A stretch of DNA of 64,000 bases from an uncultured Eubacteriales bacterium (GTDB lineage: Bacteria; Bacillota; Clostridia; Oscillospirales; Acutalibacteraceae): assembly GCA_934466515.1 (NCBI GenBank), contig CAKSLH010000002.1, positions 248,001 to 312,000 on the forward strand. The letters run 5' to 3'. How positions within the stretch are numbered: the first letter of the stretch is position 1; the number at the start of each line of letters is the position of its first letter. This document shows positions 17,619 to 25,210 of the stretch, in pieces. A program made the translations under genes and the position numbers. Under the pieces are notes generated by a model. That model ran no database searches. It saw nothing but the letters and a program-made list of their open reading frames with translations, and was not told where the DNA came from.

Positions 17619-18335
17619 TTATTTGCTTTTTCCGAGATAAGCTTCTTTAACGGATTCATTGCGTAAAAGCTCTTCGCCTGTTCCGGAAAGTGTTATGCTT
17701 CCTGTTTCGATTACAAAGCCGTAATCCGCGATTTTAAGAGCCATGTTAGCGTTCTGTTCAATAAGAAGAACCGTTATTCCGCTTTCATTTATTGTTTTGA
17801 TAATATTGAAAATATCCTTAACAACCAACGGGGCAAGTCCTAAAGAAGGCTCATCCATCATGATAAGCTTGGGTCTGGCCATAAGCGCTCTGCCGACGGC
17901 GAGCATTTGCTGTTCTCCGCCCGAAAGAGTTCCTGCAAGCTGCCAGTGACGCTCTTTAAGACGGGGGAAAAGAGAATAAATATATTCGATATCGTCCGAA
18001 AGATTGTCCTTTCTTAAATATGCGCCTATTTTCAGGTTTTCAAGAACCGTAAGGTTAGGAAATACCTTTCTTCCCTCGGGTACTAAAGTTACTCCTCTTG
18101 AAACTATCTTATCTGGAGAAAGACCTAAGATGTTTTCATTCTCAAAGATTATCTCTCCGTTTTTCGGCTTGACAGTGCCTGCGATTGAACGCAGAATTGT
18201 TGACTTTCCTGCGCCGTTTGCACCGATAAGGGTTATTATTTTACCCTTTTCAACATAAAAGGAAATATCGTTTACAGCCTTTATTCCGCCGAAATTGACG
18301 CTTAAATCTTTTATTTCAAGAATTTTCTCACTCAT
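17619..18335 (-). CDS. livF: Branched-chain amino acid type ABC transporter ATPase LivF
   Basis: The 238-residue ATPase has Walker A GANGAGKST, a Q-loop with the LivF-type LVPEGRKVFPNLTV, signature LSGGEQQMLAVGRALM and Walker B LIMMDEPSLGLAP. It pairs with LivG to power the LivHM permease. The ATG at 18335 overlaps the end of livG by 8 bp, a coupling typical of these operons. A longer in-frame extension inside livG is rejected. It is the last gene of the operon, followed by a terminator. Confidence 0.94.
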   Translation of the reverse strand: MSEKILEIKDLSVNFGGIKAVNDISFYVEKGKIITLIGANGAGKSTILRSIAGTVKPKNGEIIFENENILGLSPDKIVSRGVTLVPEGRKVFPNLTVLENLKIGAYLRKDNLSDDIEYIYSLFPRLKERHWQLAGTLSGGEQQMLAVGRALMARPKLIMMDEPSLGLAPLVVKDIFNIIKTINESGITVLLIEQNANMALKIADYGFVIETGSITLSGTGEELLRNESVKEAYLGKSK

Positions 18336-19170
18336 CTTCTGCAACCCCCAAATATGCGTCGATAACGCGTTTGTTTGACTGAATTTCGGAGGGAACACCC
18401 TCGGCGATTTCTTTTCCGAAGTCAATAACATAAATTCTGTCGGAAATATCCATTACAAGATTCATGTGATGCTCGATAAGCAAAATCGACAAATCGAATT
18501 TTGAGCGAATGAAATGGATAAATTCCGTAAGCTCTTCCGTTTCCTGCGGATTCATTCCGGCGGCGGGCTCGTCTAAGAGCAAAAGCGTCGGCTCGGTAGC
18601 AAGAGCACGGGCAATTTCAAGCTTTCTCTGCTTTCCGTAGGGAAGAGAGGTGGCTATTTCGTCCTTAACATCCAAAAGGTCGACAAGCTTTAAAAGGTCA
18701 AGGGTTTCCTGCCGCATTTTTTCCTCTTCCTTGTAATTAAGCTTGAAAGTCGCGGTGAAAAGATTGGATGTTCTTCTTAAATGCTTTGCGGTAAGAACAT
18801 TTTCAAAAACGGTCATTGATTTGAATAGACGGATATTTTGAAAGGTTCTCGCCATGCCGAGCTTAGTAAGCTTATCGGGAGTTTTTGAAATAACCTTTTT
18901 GTATTTTCCGAAATTTTCTCCCGCATAGAGCTTTTTCATTTTGCCCTGAGGATGATTTTCGATAACCAATTCGTCATTAAAATATATAGCGCCGTTCGTC
19001 GGCTCGTAAATTCCGGTGATAGCATTGAAGGCAGTTGTTTTTCCGGCTCCGTTAGGTCCGATAAGAGCAACGGTTTCGCCCTTGTTTACTTCCATAGAAA
19101 AATTGTTCACGGCTATAACGCCGCCGAACTGCATTGTAAGATTTTCAACCTTTAAAACATGCTCTGCCAT
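18328..19170 (-). CDS. livG: Branched-chain amino acid type ABC transporter ATPase LivG
   Basis: The 280-residue ATPase has Walker A GPNGAGKTT and the LivG-specific long insertion between Walker A and the Q-loop (FNDELVIENHP through KLGMARTFQNIRLFKSMTV). The signature region SLPYGKQRKLEIARALA and Walker B LLLLDEPAAGMNP follow. The C-terminal VIDFGKEIAEG is typical of the family. The start codon overlaps the livM stop by one base, and the gene lies between livM and livF. Confidence 0.95.
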   Translation of the reverse strand: MAEHVLKVENLTMQFGGVIAVNNFSMEVNKGETVALIGPNGAGKTTAFNAITGIYEPTNGAIYFNDELVIENHPQGKMKKLYAGENFGKYKKVISKTPDKLTKLGMARTFQNIRLFKSMTVFENVLTAKHLRRTSNLFTATFKLNYKEEEKMRQETLDLLKLVDLLDVKDEIATSLPYGKQRKLEIARALATEPTLLLLDEPAAGMNPQETEELTEFIHFIRSKFDLSILLIEHHMNLVMDISDRIYVIDFGKEIAEGVPSEIQSNKRVIDAYLGVAEDE

Positions 19171-20270
19171 CAGTTCTCACCGTCCTTTGCTTTTTGCTTT
19201 CGGCTTTTGCCGGTAATAAATCTGCCGAATTTAACCAGATCGTCATAAACTGAAATCTCTCTAGAGCCCATAATGCCTTTTCTGAAGAAAAGAACAACGA
19301 TCATTATAAGAACGGAGAATACAACCATTCGAAATCCCGGTCCTAAAAGCGGAATTTTTGTTCCTGCTTTTGTAAAGGTCTCAACATCTAAGAATTTAAG
19401 CCACCATTCACTGCTCGCATAATAGATAAATGCAGCGATTACAGAGCCCGATACCGAGCCTATTCCGCCGATAACGACAACGAGAAGTATCTGATAGGTC
19501 ATGCTTGATGTGAACGAAACGGAGGAAACGCTCGTGTTGCACATTGCAAGCATAGCACCTGCTATTCCGCAGAAAAATGAGCTTGTAACAAAAGCAATCT
19601 GCTTGTGTCTTGCAAGATTTATTCCCATTGCCTCTGCGGCAACCTCATCGTCACGGATAGCCTTAAAGGCTCTGCCGTAGGTTGAGTTAATCATAAGAAT
19701 TATAATGAAAATACATATTCCCGCTATCGCTACATAAACAAGAATGTTCTTAGGAGCGGTAAAGCAGTTAATCGGGTCGGGTCCGTTTGTTAAAGGACCG
19801 AACTGCGTAAGCTGAACAAGTCCGCGGACGATTTCCGCAAATCCGAGAGTAGCTATTGCAAGATAGTCGCTTTTAAGCCTTAAAACGGGAAGACCTACAA
19901 GAAAGGCGAAAAACGCCGCGACAATTCCTGCGATAAGTATTCCTATAACTAGCGGAAGCTGGAACTGAATGAGGCTGTCGCCGTAATTTCTGAAAACAGC
20001 TGTCCTTGAAGAAACAGGAATGGTGAAAATCGCATAAGCATAAGCGCCGAGAAGCATGAAGCCTGCCTGACCGAGGGAGAAAAGCCCTGTAAAACCGTTA
20101 AGCAAATTCATGGAAACCGCGGCGAGCGAAAATGTGCATACCTTTCTTAAAACCGAAAACCACATAGAGGTTTCGGGAACGGTAAACTGAATTACAACAA
20201 GACCGATAAGCAATAAAGCGATGAAGGCAAGATTGCAAAGAGTTCTTTTATTAAAAATACCTTTTTTCAT
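19170..20270 (-). CDS. livM: Branched-chain amino acid type ABC permease LivM
   Basis: The 366-residue polytopic protein has about ten hydrophobic helices and the LivM landmarks LFSLGQAGFMLLGAYAYA, SDYLAIATLGFAEIVRGL and the cytoplasmic coupling loop GRAFKAIRDDEVAAEAMGI, which docks on an ATPase. It forms the translocation channel with LivH. The gene lies 3 bp after livH. A basic C-terminal tail of about 30 residues is longer than in many relatives. Confidence 0.94.
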   Translation of the reverse strand: MKKGIFNKRTLCNLAFIALLLIGLVVIQFTVPETSMWFSVLRKVCTFSLAAVSMNLLNGFTGLFSLGQAGFMLLGAYAYAIFTIPVSSRTAVFRNYGDSLIQFQLPLVIGILIAGIVAAFFAFLVGLPVLRLKSDYLAIATLGFAEIVRGLVQLTQFGPLTNGPDPINCFTAPKNILVYVAIAGICIFIIILMINSTYGRAFKAIRDDEVAAEAMGINLARHKQIAFVTSSFFCGIAGAMLAMCNTSVSSVSFTSSMTYQILLVVVIGGIGSVSGSVIAAFIYYASSEWWLKFLDVETFTKAGTKIPLLGPGFRMVVFSVLIMIVVLFFRKGIMGSREISVYDDLVKFGRFITGKSRKQKAKDGEN

Positions 20271-20273
20271 ATC

Positions 20274-21155
20274 TTACACCTTCTCCGTGGTTTTTTCGCC
20301 GAATATGCCCGTAGGCTTAACAACGAGTATAATTATAAGTAAAGCAAATGAGATTACATCGCTGAAATCCGCAAGTCCGAATGCCTTCGATAAGCTTTCT
20401 ATAACGCCTATCAAAAGCGCGCCGACAACAGCCCCGGGGACTGAGCCTATTCCTCCGACAACCGCGGCTATAAATGCCTTAATTCCGGGGGTTGAGCCTG
20501 CAAGGTGGTTAATACCCGTATTCTTTGCGAAGTATAAAACCGAGCCTACGGCGGCAAGGAAAGCGCCTATAGCAAATGTAACCGAAATAACATTATTGAT
20601 TTTAATTCCCATAAGCTGAGAGGTCTCAAAATCCTTGGAAACCGCTCTCATTGACATTCCGAACTTCGTGTGATTTATTACAATGACCAAAAGCACGGTT
20701 AAAACAATAGCGACAATCGGCGAAATAAATACCGCAAGCTTGTCTTTTACTCCGAAAAGACGGATACTGTCGCTGATAACCGGAATATCGGGGAACTGCT
20801 TTGAAAGTCCGCCCGTGATATAACAGACAAGATTCTGCAAAAGATAAGAAACGCCTATCGCCGAAATCATTACCGACATTCTCGGAGCCTGACGCAGGGG
20901 AGAATAAGCGCATTTTTCAATTAAAAAGCCTATAAATACGGTAAGAATAATCATAACCGCAACCGACACCCAGATAGGCATTGTCGGGAAATCCGCCGCA
21001 AGATAAATCAGCATTATGCCGGAAACCATGAACAAATCGCCGTGTGCAAAGTTAATGAGCTTCAGAATACCGTAAACCATAGTGTAGCCTATGGCAACAA
21101 GCGCAAACTGTCCGCCGGTTGCAAGGCCTCTTATCAGGTAAGGAACAATATTCAT
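20274..21155 (-). CDS. livH: Branched-chain amino acid type ABC permease LivH
   Basis: The 293-residue protein has about eight membrane helices. It shows the N-terminal QFALVAIGYTMVYGILKLIN and FAHGDLFMV characteristic of LivH, and the coupling loop GMSMRAVSKDFETSQLMGI. It begins 70 bp after livJ. A terminator-like hairpin occupies that gap, so permease expression may be lower than that of the binding protein. Confidence 0.94.
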   Translation of the reverse strand: MNIVPYLIRGLATGGQFALVAIGYTMVYGILKLINFAHGDLFMVSGIMLIYLAADFPTMPIWVSVAVMIILTVFIGFLIEKCAYSPLRQAPRMSVMISAIGVSYLLQNLVCYITGGLSKQFPDIPVISDSIRLFGVKDKLAVFISPIVAIVLTVLLVIVINHTKFGMSMRAVSKDFETSQLMGIKINNVISVTFAIGAFLAAVGSVLYFAKNTGINHLAGSTPGIKAFIAAVVGGIGSVPGAVVGALLIGVIESLSKAFGLADFSDVISFALLIIILVVKPTGIFGEKTTEKV

Positions 21156-21170
21156 ATAAATAAACCTTTC

Positions 21171-21206
21171 AATACAAAAAGTACGGCAGGTAATTCCTAC
21201 CGTACT
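21171..21206 (-). terminator. Partial (attenuating) terminator between livJ and livH
   Basis: A hairpin (AGTACGG and AGG paired with CCT and CCGTACT, one mismatch) at 21180-21206 is followed on the minus strand by five T. It lies inside one operon, so partial read-through is expected, with excess binding protein over permease. Confidence 0.7.
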
Positions 21207-21224
21207 ATAAAAATTAAATTTTAA

Positions 21225-22490
21225 TTATTTTACTAAATCCCAAGCAAATTTAGCCATTACAGAGCCCTGGAAGGGATCGAGGAAGCAAGTACGGAAATAA
21301 TAGTTGTTTCCTTCTGTAACAGAAGCGTTTGTACAGGAAATTCCGATTGCGGGCATGCAGGCTGCTTCAAATGTCTTGGCAGCGGCAATGGAAACGCCCG
21401 AGCCGTAAGAGCCGAGAGAAATAAGAGCCTTCTTGCTTACAATGTTAGAAGCGGCTGTAACAGCGTTTTCTTCCAAAGAGCCGTTATCGCTTACATAAAC
21501 CTCTACGGTGTACTTTTCGCCGGCAATTTCAACGGTGTTGTCAAGAGAGTTAGCATACTGAATTCCGATAACCTCCTGCTTGCCGCCTGCGGCATTAGCG
21601 CCCGAAGTAGGCTCATAAACGCCGACAACTATCTTCTTGTTAGCAGTGTCAAGCTTGATTCCCTGAGCGTCGCCGTAGTCAAAAGCGGTAGCCTGAACAG
21701 CGTCGTTCTTAACGGTCTGAAGCTTCTTGAATTCAAACTTGCCGTCGCCTGCTTTTTTGATATAAGCGCTGTCTTTTATAGCGTCGCCGTTTTTATCAAA
21801 CTGAATTTTACCTGCAACGCCGTTTTCATAAGTAAGGGTCCATAAAGCCTTTGCAACATCAACAGATGTAAGGTCGGCACCTTTTTCCTCGGCAGCTGCG
21901 CGGATTGCGGCAAGAGCAACATTATAAGCGTCAAATCCTAAAGCGGATACTGCGGCAACTATATCGTTTCCGCCGTTCATTTCATAATAATCCTTATTGT
22001 CATTGAGCCATTTTTTAAAGCCCTTGACGAAATCGGAAGCAGCGGTGGAAGACGAATCGTTTTCGTCAAAGAAGGTTGAGCAGTAAACCTCAAGGTCGGT
22101 TCCCTTTATAGCGTCTAAGATAACTGAGGATTCCCAAGTGTCTCCTGCGAGAATCGGGCATTCAACGCCGAGGTCGTCTGCATTCTTAAGAAGGTTTGCG
22201 GCAACGGTTGTCGAGTTAGGAGCGAAAATAACATCCGCATTGTTGTCGAGTGCCTTCTGTAAATAGTCAGAGAAGTTTGTTGTGTTGGTGGGGAAGGTTT
22301 CCATTACAACCTTTCCGCCGAGTTCTTCAAAAGCAGTTTTGAAGTTGTTAGCAAGACCTAAGGAATATGTATCGCCTTTTTCAGCAATTACATAAGCTGT
22401 AAGCTTGCCGCTTGAACTTTTTGCGCCGCAGCCTGCAAGACAGGTAAGAGCCATTGCGAGGCAGAGCAGCATTGCTACGATTTTTTTCAT
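21225..22490 (-). CDS. livJ: Circularly permuted branched-chain amino acid type substrate-binding lipoprotein
   Basis: The 421-residue protein starts with a lipoprotein signal (LAGC lipobox, Cys21) after GGAGGG. The mature part is in permuted order. Residues 30-254 (AYVIAEKGDTYSLGLANNF to DGKFEF) correspond to the usual C-terminal part of Peripla_BP_6 proteins, including VIFAPNSTT, ILAGDTWESS, CSTFFDEND, VSALGFDAYN and GKIQFDKNGDAIKD. Residues 286-421 (KIVVGVYEPTSGANAAGG to CFLDPFQGSVMAKFAWD) correspond to the usual N-terminal part. A linker of about 31 residues joins them. Together they rebuild one complete bilobed domain, so the protein probably still binds a ligand. The ligand cannot be read from sequence. 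The gene heads the liv operon. Confidence 0.9.
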   Translation of the reverse strand: MKKIVAMLLCLAMALTCLAGCGAKSSSGKLTAYVIAEKGDTYSLGLANNFKTAFEELGGKVVMETFPTNTTNFSDYLQKALDNNADVIFAPNSTTVAANLLKNADDLGVECPILAGDTWESSVILDAIKGTDLEVYCSTFFDENDSSSTAASDFVKGFKKWLNDNKDYYEMNGGNDIVAAVSALGFDAYNVALAAIRAAAEEKGADLTSVDVAKALWTLTYENGVAGKIQFDKNGDAIKDSAYIKKAGDGKFEFKKLQTVKNDAVQATAFDYGDAQGIKLDTANKKIVVGVYEPTSGANAAGGKQEVIGIQYANSLDNTVEIAGEKYTVEVYVSDNGSLEENAVTAASNIVSKKALISLGSYGSGVSIAAAKTFEAACMPAIGISCTNASVTEGNNYYFRTCFLDPFQGSVMAKFAWDLVK

Positions 22491-22688
22491 TAGAAAAATC
22501 CCTCCGTTTTTAAATATAAAGACATTTTATCATAAATGCTATAAAAATGCTACACTTTTTTCAGTGCAATATCATAAAAACTTATTTTTTAAATCATTAA
22601 ACGGCTTTTGGTTAAAATAATTAACAAAAATCGAAATATTGCTTAAAAACTGTATTTAATACGCGGACAAATTGTTTTTTTAATTCCA

Positions 22689-22718
22689 TTGACAAACAAA
22701 ATAAATATATGTTATTAT
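22689..22718 (+). promoter_or_regulatory. Predicted sigma-A promoter for glyA
   Basis: A consensus TTGACA (22689-22694) and TATTAT (22713-22718) are separated by 18 bp, 39 bp before the glyA ATG. A TATAAT three bases further on is an alternative -10. The rest of the 267-bp gap to the divergent livJ is AT rich with no gene. No glycine riboswitch-like structure was recognised. Confidence 0.7.
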
Positions 22719-22757
22719 AATTAAAATAATTCTAAATTTAAGAGAGTAGGTAAAAGA

Positions 22758-23993
22758 ATGAATTTTTTTGAAGAGCTTTCTTCTTTTGACAGCGAGGTAG
22801 CGTCAGCCTGTGAAAAGGAGCTTAACCGCCAGCGAGGAAATATCGAGCTTATAGCTTCGGAGAATATCGTATCTAAAGCGGTGCTTCTTGCGGCAGGCGG
22901 AATTCTTACCAATAAATATGCCGAGGGATATCCCGCAAAGAGGTACTACGGCGGCTGTCAGTATGTCGATATCGTCGAGGATATCGCAAGAGAAAGAGCT
23001 AAAAAGCTTTTCGGCGCGGAGCATGCAAATGTTCAGCCCCACTGCGGAGCAAACGCAAACCTTGCGGTTTTCTTTGCACTTTTAAATCCGGGGGATACCG
23101 TTATGGGAATGAATCTTTCTCAGGGCGGACATCTTTCTCACGGCTCGCCTGTTAATATTTCGGGGAAATATTTTAATGTTGTGCCATACGGCGTAGACCC
23201 CGTAACCGAAACCATTGACTATGATAAAATGCAGGAAATCGCTTTTGAATGCAAGCCAAAGCTTATTATTGCGGGCGCGAGCGCATATTCGAGGATAATT
23301 GATTTTAAAAGAATAAGAGAAATTGCCGACAGTGTAGGCGCTTATTTAATGGTCGATATGGCTCATATCGCAGGTCTTGTAGCAGCAGGCGTTCATCCCT
23401 CTCCCGTGCCTTATGCAGATGTTGTAACAACTACTACCCATAAAACCTTAAGAGGTCCTCGCGGAGGAATGATATTATGCAAAGAGGAGCTTGCCAAGGC
23501 AATTGATAAGGCGGTATTCCCGGGAACTCAGGGCGGTCCGCTTATGCACATAATCGCTGCTAAGGCGGTAGCCTTAGGCGAGGCGATGACCGATGAATTC
23601 AAGGAATATCAGAAGCAGATAGTCAAAAACGCCGCAAGACTTTGCGACGGACTTAAAAACCGCGGAATAAAAATTGTATCTAACGGTACGGATAACCACC
23701 TTATGCTTTTAGATCTTTCAAAAACAGGAATTACCGGAAAAGAGCTTGAAGCATATCTTGACGAGGTACATATAACCGCGAATAAGAATACAATTCCTAA
23801 CGAAACCTTAAGTCCTTTTGTAACGAGCGGGCTTAGAATAGGAACTCCTGCCGTTACAACCAGAGGCTTTAAAGAGGAGCAAATGGATATAATCGCAAAT
23901 TGGATTGCCGATACTGTATTTGACCATGAAGGCTCAAAGGTAAGAATAAGCGAAGAGGTAAGCGAACTTTGCCGTAAATTCCCGATTTATTGA
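22758..23993 (+). CDS. glyA: Serine hydroxymethyltransferase
   Basis: This 411-residue PLP enzyme interconverts serine and glycine and charges tetrahydrofolate with a one-carbon unit. Recognised features are LIASENIVS, KYAEGYPAKRYYGG, QPHCGANAN, DMAHIAGLVAAG and the PLP-binding Lys229 in TTTTHKTLRGPRGG. The length is normal for the bacterial family. The gene stands alone with its own promoter and a terminator. Confidence 0.97.
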   Translation: MNFFEELSSFDSEVASACEKELNRQRGNIELIASENIVSKAVLLAAGGILTNKYAEGYPAKRYYGGCQYVDIVEDIARERAKKLFGAEHANVQPHCGANANLAVFFALLNPGDTVMGMNLSQGGHLSHGSPVNISGKYFNVVPYGVDPVTETIDYDKMQEIAFECKPKLIIAGASAYSRIIDFKRIREIADSVGAYLMVDMAHIAGLVAAGVHPSPVPYADVVTTTTHKTLRGPRGGMILCKEELAKAIDKAVFPGTQGGPLMHIIAAKAVALGEAMTDEFKEYQKQIVKNAARLCDGLKNRGIKIVSNGTDNHLMLLDLSKTGITGKELEAYLDEVHITANKNTIPNETLSPFVTSGLRIGTPAVTTRGFKEEQMDIIANWIADTVFDHEGSKVRISEEVSELCRKFPIY

Positions 23994-24020
23994 ACTTATT
24001 TTTAGTTAAAGGTTAAAACT

Positions 24021-24043
24021 GCCTCCCTTGTCTAAAGGGAGGC
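24021..24043. repeat. Palindromic hairpin GCCTCCCTT-N5-AAGGGAGGC
   Basis: A perfect 9-bp stem with a 5-base loop lies just after glyA. The sequence resembles the first arm of the larger palindromic repeats at 28.5 and 33.7 kb and may be a short relative of them. Confidence 0.55.
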
Positions 24044-24085
24044 TAAAAAAGGACTGCCGTTAAAAATTTCGGCAGTCCTTTTTTT
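24044..24085. terminator. Bidirectional terminator between glyA and the M23 gene
   Basis: A 13-bp stem (24047-24059 with 24070-24082) is flanked by A on the left and seven T on the right. It serves the two convergent genes. Confidence 0.9.
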
Positions 24086-24118
24086 AATCAGCCCCTAAGC
24101 GATTAAGTCGAGGGCATT

Positions 24119-24823
24119 TTATTTAATGTTAAGAATTTCATTTGGAGAAATCGGTGCGCTGTCCTTGTAAACCTCAAGGTGCAAATGCGTGCTGTCCGCA
24201 CATTCAAAGGGAATATCGCCGAGAAGTCCTATAGTGTCTCCCGCGTTTACGGTATCGCCTGCGGCAATATTAACAGTCGAGAGTCCGCAGTATTTAACCG
24301 TGACGGTGCCGTGGTCTATAGTTACGGTTTTTCCTGTTGTAAGCGAGTTTTCTACATTTGTTACCTTACCCGATGAAACCGATTTTATTTTACTGCCCTT
24401 TGCGGCCGCAATATCCACTCCTGTGTGAAGGCGCATATCGTCAAATGTTTTTGAATATTGCAGTTCCGTGTCGCTGTAGCCCTTTGCTACCGTTCCGTCA
24501 ACAGCCGAAACAAAGGTCTGCGCGGCAGGCTTGGAAGCGGTGCTGTTTTCCTTGACCTCTGCTTTTGCAGGCTCTGAATAAGGCTCGCTGTCTACCTTCT
24601 GCTCAACAGGCGAGGATACGGAATTATCCTTCTTACTGTCATTATATGCACTGCCGCTCTGCGATGATGAAATATTTTTTTTGTCGGGAGTAGTTTTTTT
24701 TGCGTCATTTCCTGCGGTAATTCTTGTGACTATTGCGAGGACCGCAATACATCCTACTAAAACCGCATATAGACTTTTTTTGGCTTTTTTACTGTTGTTT
24801 TGCGAATAATCGGTATATTTCAT
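24119..24823 (-). CDS. M23 (LytM) peptidase-domain protein, SpoIIQ-like
   Basis: The 234-residue protein has a short cytoplasmic N-terminus, one transmembrane helix (about residues 18-34), a Ser/Lys/Pro-rich extracellular spacer and a C-terminal LytM domain. The metal-site residues are kept: His133 and Asp137 in HTGVD, and His213/His215 in HLHLE. It may therefore be an active peptidoglycan endopeptidase. The size, single helix and lone M23 domain fit SpoIIQ of Clostridia, which forms a channel with SpoIIIAH around the forespore. The assignment to SpoIIQ is inference, and a vegetative cell-wall enzyme remains possible. Confidence 0.82.
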   Translation of the reverse strand: MKYTDYSQNNSKKAKKSLYAVLVGCIAVLAIVTRITAGNDAKKTTPDKKNISSSQSGSAYNDSKKDNSVSSPVEQKVDSEPYSEPAKAEVKENSTASKPAAQTFVSAVDGTVAKGYSDTELQYSKTFDDMRLHTGVDIAAAKGSKIKSVSSGKVTNVENSLTTGKTVTIDHGTVTVKYCGLSTVNIAAGDTVNAGDTIGLLGDIPFECADSTHLHLEVYKDSAPISPNEILNIK

Positions 24824-25013
24824 TATGATTTCTCCTTGATTTTTTTGTCTGTTCTTAGTATGTACCGATTTATTAATATATATTCCCTAAAAAGTTAAAA
24901 ATCCGTTCACACAAAATACAAAATTATCAGTTATCATATACTTGTACCGAGAGGGAGCCGCACCCTCGAAGGTATAATTCCTAAAAATTAGGAATTCTCT
25001 CCTCAAACCCCTT

Positions 25014-25056
25014 AAAAGTAAAAGAGAGTCGCGAAAGTGACTCTCTTTTACTTTTT
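25014..25056. terminator. Orphan bidirectional terminator-like hairpin
   Basis: A 17-bp perfect stem (25014-25030 with 25039-25055) can extend to a GAAA tetraloop. It has A-rich and T-rich flanks on both sides. It lies between divergent genes, so no coding transcript obviously ends here. Confidence 0.6.
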
Positions 25057-25102
25057 ATATGTGCCGCAGTGTATTTTAAAAAAAATAATATCATAAGAAA
25101 AC

Positions 25103-25133
25103 TTGCCGAAAGAGGCATTGACTCTTTCGGCAA
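25103..25133. other. 12-bp perfect hairpin upstream of the SPKTG protein gene
   Basis: TTGCCGAAAGAG pairs with CTCTTTCGGCAA around a 7-base loop. It lacks a good T tract on either strand, so its role is unknown. Confidence 0.5.
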
Positions 25134-25144
25134 TAATACTGCAC

Positions 25145-25173
25145 TTTAAATTTGATTATGTTAAAATTATAAT
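25145..25173 (+). promoter_or_regulatory. Possible promoter for the SPKTG surface protein
   Basis: TTTAAA (25145-25150) and TATAAT (25168-25173) are separated by 17 bp. The -35 matches the consensus at only four of six bases. Confidence 0.45.
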
Positions 25174-25210
25174 ACTTTATATTACTTAGTCAACCGAAAG
25201 GAGCAAACCA

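Larger units (their letters stand above)
24824..25210. other. 387-bp divergent intergenic region with stacked hairpins
   Basis: No gene was found. From left to right it contains a GAGGG/CCCTC inverted repeat near 24949-24968, a 9-bp hairpin at 24976-24996, a long perfect hairpin at 25014-25056, a 12-bp hairpin at 25103-25133 and a promoter-like site next to the gene at 25211. The density of inverted repeats between two divergent genes is unusual. Confidence 0.6.

Noticed and set aside
22491..22757. Glycine or other riboswitch between livJ and glyA.
   Set aside because: The region is AT rich with no conserved riboswitch core or paired scaffold recognised.
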